Origin: CALKZN01 sp050633785
GTDB taxonomy: Bacteria; Pseudomonadota; Gammaproteobacteria; Arenicellales; Arenicellaceae
Assembly (NCBI GenBank): GCA_050633785.1
Contig: JBOEHE010000027.1
Location: forward strand, 41,707-105,706
Direction: 5' to 3'
Length of the DNA stretch: 64,000 nt
This document shows, piece by piece, positions 20,901-27,300 of this stretch. The position numbers and the translations under genes were made by a program. The notes under the pieces were generated by a model. That model saw nothing but the letters and a program-made list of their open reading frames with translations. It was not told the origin of the DNA and made no database searches. Positions within the stretch are counted from its first letter, which is position 1. The number at the start of each line of letters is the position of its first letter.

Positions 20901-22727
20901 GATTTGCTCACCGAGTATCCAGACATCGCCAGTCAATTGAAGATGCTTCGACAATGCGCTGAAGGGTTTGGTACAGCGCTAAGTGGTGCTGTCGAAGGAG
21001 TCTCTGTGCTTTATCCAGAAGGCAAGTCGGACGATGTGCGAGAAAGTAGTGCTGAGGCGGAAGACGCTGACGCGACGCGCCTTTATATTCGACTGTTAAT
21101 TGATGCGATTGAACACGTCATCGATCGGGCGGATGGTCGTTTGGTACGAATTCTTGAAGTTGGTGCTGGGAACGGCTTCGCGACCGAGATGCTGGCACCA
21201 CGATTGTGTGGTAAAAACGTTGAGTACGTGGTGACTGACCTGGGTCGATCGTTCGTTCTTGCTCACGAACGCCGAGCGGTGGAGCAGCGTTTTGACTTCA
21301 TTTCAACGGCTCCTTTTGATATTTCACAGCCGGCTTCAGAGCAAGGCTTTGATGCCCATGAGTTTGATGTCATTTTTGGACTTAATGTTGTTCACGTGTC
21401 ACCAAATATTGAAACAACCTTGCGCAACCTGCAAGATCTAATGGTGCCGGGTGGGGTATTGGGTATGGTCGAGACAGTTCGATCACACCGCTGGACGGAA
21501 ATGGTTTGGGGATTGGCTGACGGCTGGTGGTCGTTTGAAGACACACATTTACGTGAACATTCACCGATTATGGCGATTGAGGCTTGGGAACAAGTGTGTA
21601 GCAGTGCTGGATTTGAGTGGTCCTGTTCTTTTCCAGCAGCGGGGCCGAGTCGAAAACTTGCCGAGTCAGCATTAATTCTTGCACAGGCTCCGTTAAGCGA
21701 GCTGGCTGCGTTTGATGCAAAACATACTGATACTGCGGCCGGTATTCGCGATAAAATTAAAGCCGTACAGCGAATCGAGGAAAACGGTTCAACAGTTATG
21801 ATTGCCTGTGCTGATGCCAGCAGTGCTGAGCAAATGGAGAATGTTGTTACTCAAGCAGAGAAAAAATATGGCCCAATAGGCGGTGTAGTGCATGCGGCTG
21901 GAGATACTCGACAAGGTAAACTCTCGCGACCACTGGGTGAGGTGGACAGCCTTGCTTCGCAACGTTTATTTCGCAGTCGAGTGACACCTGCGTTGGTGTT
22001 GGACTCCTTGCTGGACCCTGAATCTGTTGAGTTTGCGGTGGCAATTTCATCAAATGCAGCCATTCTCGGTGGTCTGGGTCTGAGCATGTACAGCGCTGCC
22101 TGTAATGCTCTTGATGCCTTCGCACAGGGAAACCCGCGTCTTCCTTGGGTTAGTACTAATTGGGATCGCTGGCCAACAATACGCGCACTGGCTCAGGCCA
22201 ATATTAATAAAATCAGTATTGATCGTTATGCGATGGATAAAGATGAAGCCTTCGAAGCGTTTCAACGAATTGTGAACTCCCGCATAACCGGGCAAGTCAT
22301 TATTTCCGCTGGCAGCCTGCAGGCGCGAATTGATAGCTGGGTTGATGTTGGAGTGGAATCGAAACCTCCATTGTTAAGTGCTCTGACATCGTTACATCAA
22401 CGCCCTCGTTTAGATGTTGAATTCGAAGCCCCTAACAACGAGACCGAAAAAAGTATCGCTGGTCTATGGCGAGAACTTGTGGGCATTGAAGACATCGGTA
22501 TCCACGATAACTTTTTTGATCTTGGTGGAGACTCCATGATCGGCACTCAGTTTACGGCACGATTTGCAAAGAAACATTCAATTCCTTTGCCAATCCAGTC
22601 TCTTTTTGAATATCCGACCATTGCCGGGCTTGCTGGTCTGGCCAATGAAATACTAATCTCAAGAAACGCCCTGCAAGCAGTGGTTGACAAACCATTAGCC
22701 CAAGGCGAAGAAGAAGGTGAAATCTAA
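8904..22727 (+). CDS. Giant NRPS-PKS: C-PCP-C-A-PCP-C-A(Thr)-PCP-KS-AT-KR[cMT]-ACP
   Basis: 4607 residues, starting 5 nt after the upstream stop. Order: C 8-440 (HH 143-144, D148), PCP (Ser 502) with no A domain before it, C 555-990 (HH 695), A 1010-1520, PCP (Ser 1582), C 1635-2070 (HHIVCDR at 1776), A 2090-2610, PCP (Ser 2648), KS 2700-3125 (Cys 2875), AT 3220-3510 (Ser 3316, HAFH, malonyl type), first part of KR about 3820-3865 (TGGLGGIG), C-methyltransferase about 3870-4275 (VGAGNG), rest of KR about 4275-4460 (Ser 4383, Tyr 4396), ACP (Ser 4544). The first A domain has a Lys2-like code (D-P-R-H-F-A-L-Q-A, GHDPVLRD at 1207); its substrate is unknown. The second reads D-F-W-S-V-G-M-V-H, as in the Thr module upstream. 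The PKS module should add an alpha-methylated malonate unit. The missing A domain, the nested methyltransferase and the altered KR residues are treated as findings. Confidence 0.97.
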   Translation: MSDNKFETIFPLAPAQLGIFYQAGLNESPGMHVEQSVVRVRGALDCKALAQAWEYVVQQRPVLRTAFVGRDLEKPLQVVFRHAASPMNVVDHLDESNVDIDLELETMAKHDREAGFDLRVAPLMRMTVVCINAQEYCLIWTHHHILMDGWCISLLMDDLWSSYDAYCEKKPPQLAARRLFSAYVQWVEQNNVEDVQRFWEQQLRGFTTTTRLGRPPSTGQTVVNDASYQQHDTRVDRLIYDRIIAHAREQKVTMATVVYAAWAKLLAAYSGCDDVVFGITASGRPSELQGVEDMIGLFTTTQPLRVIVPTQQSDNWLPQLQAQHQEQAQVGGYCSTGDIHNWSELPGREPLFDSVVVVENYPISAEALNRSGLQFSIDERPSVGARTGYAIALLVTPGAELDIQIVVDGSRFEPGSAKKITDHLVQILPLIVAPGNQGETPFTNMPVNQVPVCFPAQWQLALTEQQAPSTETEAILANIWAEVLGIASVGVTDDFFDLGGHSLIAAQIVNRVGQRFSRSVPLRMLFEHRTVSQLSQALLDTEVNTVKPVVLQSIAGNDDPVPASFNQERVWFIDQLGKGGSAAYCEQGAIRLSGQLVEEALAQALRLLCVRHESLRTSFVAGKEGLQQKVGDAPEQFMNRVDLCQWVDPTEQQQQLLSAIEHDRQIPFALATGPLWRATLFHLSNDEHVLLLSIHHIITDGWSHALLFRELGELYLAERDARPARLNTPTIRFADFAVWQRQLLSGPRLEQELTYWRQLLDSAPPVTTFPSDFQRPAVQQYRGAKVQHKLAASLSHDLQTYAREQGVSEFMVFVAAFSSLLYRYSGQTDLVIGTPVAGRPEPSLEDIVGFFVNTLVLRTDVSGKPSLNELVDRVKDIALDAFAHQDTPFDKIVEAVTTERSLNRNPLFQVFINMLNHPNVGLDLEGLHIEELEIPDSTSMFDLTLYIQPQEECLQLALLYDRDLFEPNRMQTALVHLEELLFQAIAEPDQPIDSIVLSGTQPSSSKSKLPQVKVAKTDCLDLDFDSNATELSAANLSRQASQLAHHIIECGGAAGEVVAIYAARNILLPIAIEGVLRSGCAFVVLDCHYPPEVLRNYLQRSEARFCLTLTDNASDIPCALKEAIEPLVHLSLSTTILEAKYKEQDLLTWFDSSHNESAYIAFTSGTTGVAKALLGRREPLRNFIQWYIATFDVSRDDRFSLLSGLGHDPVLRDILIAPVLGASIFVPPQEVFAEPKALLKYLADNQVSIIHITPALSRSLVSVSGTSSLPSLRYVFFAGELLDYADVNAVLRLAPNAICVNLYGATETPQAVTWHVVNPPSAHGNSATTLLESGPVPIGQSVSGWQVSIATEDGRPCGTYELGEITVNGSGLTCPLQLELDGNGFMTAHSDAASSVEPGTETMKLSGYRSGDLGFLRDDGTIQYTGRRDRQLNIRGYRIELADIEAVLSRFAEVNDAVVHTFGRGDDIEIVGYYTGKNVDSGALNTHIEAQLPVHSRPNCLVLLSTLPLTSNGKIAFSKLPRPIHEQSDAEETGQTHEKEQTLWKGQANELQTLVHKTLRSVLLSERAIGLDDDFFMHGGHSLRAARAIGQLSDALGVDVPLAALFENRTPRKLAAAIVNGNYAPSTQRITRDSDRSDTGPFIASDAQRRLWLLDKITDKAGVYNMTATIMLSGQLEPGALRTAFVDIVQRHESLRTRFVRIESELHQEILDVASFTLNELDLSHEVDAETNLETKAQQLGVAHGQARFDLEQEAPVRVTLVRLDESSHVLLLCVHHIVCDRWSMGVLQRDFSAAYRLAVHKSGHSSEALPIQYRDFAQWQHEQNQSEVMREHGEYWRTTLAGIQPLNMPTDFPRPAQRKGEGAEHIIKLGSHSKIIDQLAQTLEVTPFVVFTAVVKLLLFRYTNQQDLTVGTPTAGRTQSILEDQVGCFVSLLVLRSHLSPEQSFSDLVQQLAKTVASAYAHQAFSFDRLVETVGDVRDLSRSPLFDVAVVLQQQEEHPLMLPKVTTTIINEEPNTSKYDLSFVLVEQSEGYFLHIEYDTALFLPGRIERMSRHVCTLLERLAADTDVAVGHAQYLPKAEWNQVVETWNQTEAAYPDELTLVDLIAAQAHVRGDAVAIQYGDNTLSYIDLEDQSSQLAHALAQHGVSAGELVPVMQRPDHRAVISFLAIQKLGAAYVPIDSESPTSRIRGIIDQCSPAYLLVDDEHRSTLNDCLPQHSDMQVLDCGMRDTKVGSFASATQPDSVAYVIFTSGSTGVPKGCVVNQRNLVRLLANEHFPLDVGADDVWLCAHSMAFDFSVWEIYGALVTGGKAVIAPRQTVRNVSELRKLLVAQQISVLSQTPEAFLALAEIELKATEHTLDQHLRYVVFGGDRLAPNRLASWTQQYPLDRITLCNMYGITETTVHVTNRVITQADVNEVHSISPIGAPLPETKTYICDAFLQPVPIGVVGEILVGGTGVCQGYLNNQPLTNARFVDVSFAPTERVYRSGDLGCWREDGTLEYLGRNDDQIQLRGHRIELGEIEAALCSHPDIAAAVAIADNEQGASLIEAYWVAKDEVTPAEATIRAHLAVLLPAYMVPARLTLVPAIPMTANGKVDRLALRQSVTNQHQGISTGGKVHAVIADIWKSVLQRDHIAEDENFFDLGGHSLLLVDVSTRLQERLNKPVDIVNLFRYPTISALANFLDEGKTTHKVVETKPVNSNEAVAIIGLVGRFPGADSSDELWDNLCSGVESISSLSADELAKAGIPAELYQRDDYVMAKAVLQGADVFDSEFFDMSPREADITDPQQRVFLECAWQALEDAGYDPARYSDRIGVVAGCGASGYLLNNVYPNRSALEHMGDYPLLIGNDKDYLATRVSYKMNLRGPSLTIGTACSSSLVAVDWACEALRLGKAEMMLAGGVSIKTPLVEGYTYTQSGILSADGHCRPFAADAGGTVAGCGAGVVVLKTVSQAQADGDHIYAVIRGSATNNDGSGKVGYTAPSIDGQRAVISAALQQADTDPSTIAYVETHGTGTKLGDPIEVAALREAFDTNDKVDYRCSIGSIKSNIGHLGSAAGIAGLIKTTLAVEKAKIPPTLHAEKANPDIDFGGFNLCTRLSDWPSENQPRRAGVSSFGIGGTNAHVVLEQAPAIEHCEPQERPRIFPLSAKTPEALQARCEQLRYVLNNDDAPLLHDIAHTLQNGRAEFEFRQALVASQPDQLSKLLMPLNSQESSFEPVQTLPKVAFLIAGQGTQREGLVRSLYDNESVFRHTLDRCCDITQLQCEFDLRTVLFATAENAKMIDQTANAQPALFAFNYALAQLWASWGIKPQAMIGHSLGEYVAACVAGVFTLEDALQIVVQRGRIMQGLERGSMLAISISPEELAKRLPSGLDLAGVNGAQQCVVAGPVSAISDFHSHLASEGIQGQVLQTAHAFHSRSVDAVADELALAIDQFPRRAPKIPYISNVSGTWITADEAQDPEYYVRHMRQTVRFYDGINELTQSGTFQLLEIGPDETLSRLVRNGNKEMLILPSLRPHSGCDLQAVRETAALLWQCGHSLNWDAMGDTVGARRVSLPGYPFSRNRHWLQAGVDGHSVTSATPSDSSQRLPLDNWFYTPTVQRDTKFIPNDSQDKRHEPCLFIGDSVTLDDQLTAELAKTCSQLLRAYAADEYKDLGDNHFSVRTANTNDYAQLLAAVPSGPLHIVHTRTIDDDIPAFDDARVDCDGYDDLVSLLQAISRCEADTVRLTLITSGLIDVAGEACLNVNNARLAGLLRVAAQEIPVLSCRIIDVAHTQAKATSAQAATLSADILSSSSTSLLASRRTGRWVQGYEPISIPNSESQIINGPVLITGGLGGIGLLVAEHFAKQATDIVLVGRSPMPDRCDWNQWLQSEGESTLMRELLTQGLEPLPNWSEHLHLCEERLYEALNIPQMDLQLEQRLNALCSQHILEYFQSSGVTVENGRHMTMNDLRTQLKIQPAYERFFQFFIRTLAADQVLKIEADSLTFAKLETTSPSEILERDLLTEYPDIASQLKMLRQCAEGFGTALSGAVEGVSVLYPEGKSDDVRESSAEAEDADATRLYIRLLIDAIEHVIDRADGRLVRILEVGAGNGFATEMLAPRLCGKNVEYVVTDLGRSFVLAHERRAVEQRFDFISTAPFDISQPASEQGFDAHEFDVIFGLNVVHVSPNIETTLRNLQDLMVPGGVLGMVETVRSHRWTEMVWGLADGWWSFEDTHLREHSPIMAIEAWEQVCSSAGFEWSCSFPAAGPSRKLAESALILAQAPLSELAAFDAKHTDTAAGIRDKIKAVQRIEENGSTVMIACADASSAEQMENVVTQAEKKYGPIGGVVHAAGDTRQGKLSRPLGEVDSLASQRLFRSRVTPALVLDSLLDPESVEFAVAISSNAAILGGLGLSMYSAACNALDAFAQGNPRLPWVSTNWDRWPTIRALAQANINKISIDRYAMDKDEAFEAFQRIVNSRITGQVIISAGSLQARIDSWVDVGVESKPPLLSALTSLHQRPRLDVEFEAPNNETEKSIAGLWRELVGIEDIGIHDNFFDLGGDSMIGTQFTARFAKKHSIPLPIQSLFEYPTIAGLAGLANEILISRNALQAVVDKPLAQGEEEGEI

Positions 22728-22728
22728 T

Positions 22729-24321
22729 ATGACCGAACTCTTATACCTGAAAAAGAATACCATTGGTGAACCATTGATCGATCAGTGGTATGCCTGCCCA
22801 CACTTAATTCCTCCTGCTACAGCGGCCATGAATTTGGCCCAAAAACAGTTAACTATTATGGAATCGTACGTCAGGGCACCGCATATTCATGCGACGGCGG
22901 TCAAAAACCAGGCGATGGCTGGAGGAACGTTCATTAATTACTCAGGAGATCGAAGCGCTGACATCCAGCAATTGATAGAACGAACTCAAGATAGAGGAGC
23001 CATCTTGTTGGAGCTGTATGAAGCGCTTATTTCGCTATCACAACTTCTCGCTGCCCATGAACCGGGTGCTTGTCTTGAGCCTTTATACCCTCAAGTACCA
23101 GATGCATTGCGCGGTTATGTTGAACTTGTCTTTGATCTACAGAATCGTGCTTCTTATCGTATACTTGAACCATTGCTCTATAACAGTCCGTTTTACGACA
23201 CCTCGCGCCAAAGCGTCATGTTGTCGTTGGCCGACCGAGATGAACGGGCTTTTATTCTCAGCACACCACGTTTGGCCGAAGCGAACACGCTGACCTTGCA
23301 TGCACCACTGGCTAGCCCCGCTTTTGATAAACTGTTTGCAGCAGCGAGTACCGCCACGGCAGTGCAAGACATTGCAGATGGTTTTGGGTCGCGGGTGTCG
23401 GTTGAATCGTTGCAACCCTTCTTTACCCAAGAGGCACCTTCTCGTGAAACCAAGTTTGACGAAACGGGTGTTCGTTGGCGTTATTTTGGCCACGCCTGTG
23501 TGTTAGTGGAAACGCGTGAGACGAGTATTCTAGTTGATCCGGTGGTGAGCTATGAATACCCCAGTGATGTTGACCGTTATACATTGGAAAATCTTGGCGA
23601 ATCAATTGATTACGTGTTATTGACGCATGCGCATGCCGATCATGTCTTATTCGAGACGTTATTACGTATTCGGCATAAGGTTCGCAATATCGTGGTCCCT
23701 CGTGCCGGGGCTGGCGAGCTACAAGATCCGTCTCTTCGTTTGATGCTTGAGAACCTTGGTTTTAATAACGTCATTGAATTAGACAACTTAGAATCCTTAC
23801 CGGTTGCTGGTGGACATATTCGCGGCATACCTTTTCTTGGTGAACACGGCGATTTATCGGTGGCCAGCAAATTAGCCTATCGGGTTGATTTAGCCGGTCA
23901 TAGTTTGGTCTTTGCTGCTGACTCGGCGAATTTGGAGCCGCGTATGTATGAGCGTTTAACAGAACAATTTGGTGCGGTTGATACCTTGTTTTTGGGCATG
24001 GAATGTGATGGCGCTCCGATGTCCTGGCTTTATGGCCCCTTGTTTGAAAAGCCACTTTCTCGTAAACACGATAAAGGGCGTCGTCTTGCTGGCTCCGACT
24101 GCGACAAAGCCCTTGGTATTGTCAACGCTATGCAGTGTAAGGAACTGTATGTTTACGCCATGGGCGAAGAGCCTTGGCTTGGCTATATCATGAGCGTCGG
24201 TTACAACGATGACTCAGCCCCTATCGTTGAATCGAATAAGCTGGTTGAGGCTTGTCACAAAAAAGGCATTGTTGCTGAGCGCCTGTTTGCGAAAAAAGAA
24301 CGTCATCTGGACGCCAAATAG
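22729..24321 (+). CDS. CmlA-type diiron beta-hydroxylase acting on carrier-bound amino acids
   Basis: 530 residues from the ATG at 22729, chosen over an in-frame GTG at 22717 because it sits about 8 nt after AAGGTGA and just past the upstream stop; CmlA itself is about this long. An N-terminal all-helical region of about 235 residues is followed by a metallo-beta-lactamase fold with the H-x-H-x-D-H motif at residues 300-305 (THAHADH). In CmlA this fold binds a dinuclear iron centre and hydroxylates the beta-carbon of a PCP-tethered aminoacyl group (p-aminophenylalanine in chloramphenicol biosynthesis). Embedded in the operon, it most likely hydroxylates one residue of this peptide while it is bound to a carrier domain; Asn, Ile or the unassigned residue are all possible. 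The sequence does not show which module it serves. An ordinary hydrolytic MBL enzyme is less likely given length, N-terminal domain and context. Confidence 0.88.
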   Translation: MTELLYLKKNTIGEPLIDQWYACPHLIPPATAAMNLAQKQLTIMESYVRAPHIHATAVKNQAMAGGTFINYSGDRSADIQQLIERTQDRGAILLELYEALISLSQLLAAHEPGACLEPLYPQVPDALRGYVELVFDLQNRASYRILEPLLYNSPFYDTSRQSVMLSLADRDERAFILSTPRLAEANTLTLHAPLASPAFDKLFAAASTATAVQDIADGFGSRVSVESLQPFFTQEAPSRETKFDETGVRWRYFGHACVLVETRETSILVDPVVSYEYPSDVDRYTLENLGESIDYVLLTHAHADHVLFETLLRIRHKVRNIVVPRAGAGELQDPSLRLMLENLGFNNVIELDNLESLPVAGGHIRGIPFLGEHGDLSVASKLAYRVDLAGHSLVFAADSANLEPRMYERLTEQFGAVDTLFLGMECDGAPMSWLYGPLFEKPLSRKHDKGRRLAGSDCDKALGIVNAMQCKELYVYAMGEEPWLGYIMSVGYNDDSAPIVESNKLVEACHKKGIVAERLFAKKERHLDAK

Positions 24322-27300
24322 ATGCAGAAAAACCATTCGTCAGAACGGCTAATTGACTCTTTTGATGCGATTCCTGACACATTGCTCGCTAGTATCTCTG
24401 AGGCTGGAATTCGCTTATGGGTTGAAAAGGGTGCCTTAAAATTTCGTGCGCCTGAGGGTGCCATGGTGCCAGAACTACGAGATCAGATTAAGCTTCATAA
24501 GCAGGCCATCATTGCCCTGCTAAGTGACGTGCATTGTGAGCCTATTCCCAGTCTAGCTCGTGCAGATCATTATGAGGTATCCCACGCCCAACGCCGCTTA
24601 TGGATTCTCTCTCAGTTCGAAGATTCTAACTCTGCGTATAATTTGCCCATTCATGTGTTACTTCGTGGGCCGTTGCATCGAAGCGCATTACAACGCGCTT
24701 TGGAAACAGTGGTTGAGCGGCATGAAGCTTTACGTACGACGTTCTGTTTGCTCGGTGACGAACTTACGCAAATCATTAATGAGCCTGAAACTTTTGTTGT
24801 TAAATACACCGATCTGCGTAATGAGAGTGACCCACTGGTTGCCGTTCACGAGCTCGCTCGCTGCGAACGACAAGCCGATTTTGACCTCAATACTGGCCCG
24901 TTGTTTTGCGCGCATATCGTCCAACTGGAAGAGCTGCAACACGCACTGCTGTTGACCATGCATCATGTCGTTGCTGACGGCAGAAGCCTCAGTGTGTTAT
25001 TGCAAGAGCTCTCTACTTTGTATCGGGCTTTTTGCGACAACGCCCCTGATCCCTTACCTTGCGTGTCAATACAGTATCGTGATTATGCACACTGGCAAAA
25101 CCAGCAACTGGAGAGTGGACAGTTAGAAGAGCAACGCAAATTTTGGTGTCACGAGCTCGAGGATAACATTCCTCGCTTAGATCTGAGCACTGTACGACGA
25201 CCGACGCGACAAACCTTTGCTGGCGACATGGTGACTCTAACCATTTCTGAAGAGCAAACACAGGCCATAACGGCGTTAGCGACACAACATGGAGCCAGTT
25301 TGTTTATGGCTCTAGTTGCTATCGTTCAGACTCAGTTATTTCGCTATAGCAACAATGAACTGATAGCCGTTGGTACACCGGTTGCTGGCCGTTCTCATCC
25401 AGATGTAGAAGATGGTATTGGCTGTTATCTCAATACCATAGTGTTGACAAATCGTCCTGATTCAACATTGCCATTCGAGGTGTTTCTTGATCAAGTTCGT
25501 GAACGAACACTCTCTGCTTTTTCTCAACAAGACTACCCATTCGACAAGTTGGTGGATAGCCTGATTTCAGAGCGAGATTTATCGCGAAATCCAATTTTTG
25601 ATGTGATGGTGTTGTTGCAAAATGCAGGCAGTCTCGAACTTTCATTGCCGGGTATTGACTTGGTGCCTTTATTTGAAGAACCAGGCACGAGTAAGTTTGA
25701 TTTGGCGTTTGATTTTGAGCAACGTGATGGTCAGTTGTTGCTTGGCCTTCGTTATAACACGGCATTGTTTTCGCGTGATCGAGTCGAAGACATGTGCGGT
25801 CATTTTCATACCCTGCTACAGGGAATCTTACACTCTCCGAATTGCCCGATTAGCCGTTTACCGCTCATTCCTGAACGGCAAAAACAAGCACTCTTATCAC
25901 ACTCTGGGCCGACTCGTCACATAGATCAAGACAGCACTGTTGTTGATCTTATCGCTGTTCAGGTTGCAGCCAACCCAGAGGCGGTTGCATTGGTTTGCCA
26001 AGAGCAGTGTTTGACATACTCTGAGCTGTGGTCGCGCAGTGCCAGGTTGGCTGCTGAACTGCTGGCTGCTGGTGTGACTGGCGGCGAACCGGTTGCTTTT
26101 GCGCTGCGACGTTCTCTTGAGTTACCGGTTGCGATTCTGGGGATTCTGCGTGCTGGTGCAGCCTTTGTGCCGATCGATCCTGATCATCCATCTTCTCGGA
26201 TAAGTTCGGTACTCTCCGACAGTGGGGTTCACCATCTGATCAGCGATGATGCTACCGGCAAACAACTTGGTGAGCTTCTCAATGACATTCGAACCTATTG
26301 TCTTGACGATGATTTTTTTGTTCGTGATTTCGGTACAACGACAATGGCAACAGATCTTGCCAAACCTCAAGACTTGGCGTACATCATTTACACCTCGGGC
26401 ACGACTGGTAAACCCAAGGGCGTTTCGATCGCACACGACAGCCTTGCTAACTTTCTGACTGCCATGCAAAAACAGCCGGGCTGTGAGGCCTCGGATACAT
26501 TGCTATCGGTCACTACGGCGGCGTTTGATATTTTCTATCTCGAATTACTTTTGCCTCTGTGCTGTGGAGCACGCGTGGTATTGGCGTTGGAAGAGCAGGT
26601 GTTAGATGGGTATCAATTGGCCGAGTTGATTGAACAACAGAGCGTGACTATCATGCAGGCGACACCATCTACTTGGAAGTTGCTTGGTCATGCTAACTGG
26701 CAACCCAAAACGCCTATTACTATGCTCAGTGGTGGTGAACCGTTGTCGAAAACACTCGCGCGAACTCTGCTTGAGACTGGTGGTCGGTTGTGGAATATGT
26801 ATGGCCCTACTGAAACCACAATCTGGTCTACAGTCGCACAAATTACTGATGCGAACGACATCAGTATCGGTCACCCAATTGATGAGACACAAGTTTATGT
26901 CCTGGATCAACAATATCAACCGGTGCCGGTAGGTGTGACCGGTGAACTGTTTATTGGTGGTTCGGGGCTCGCTAGAGGGTATTGGCAGCGACCGGATCTT
27001 GATGTTGAGAAATTCGTGGTTCATCCGTATAGACAAAACGCCAGATTGTATCGCACTGGCGATTACGCCCAGTGGTTAGCTGACGGGCGTCTTGTGTGCC
27101 TTGGTCGCCAAGATAACCAAGTGAAGATTCGTGGCTTTCGCATTGAGACGGCAGATATTGAACATCATCTACTGCAGACTAAAGGGGTACGTAATGCTGT
27201 TGTCATGGCTCGTGCACTGGGCAGTGGTAGTGGCAATGATAAGGAGCTTGCATTGGTGGCCTATATTGTGAGTGATCATGAACTCAGTATAGAACTTGAG

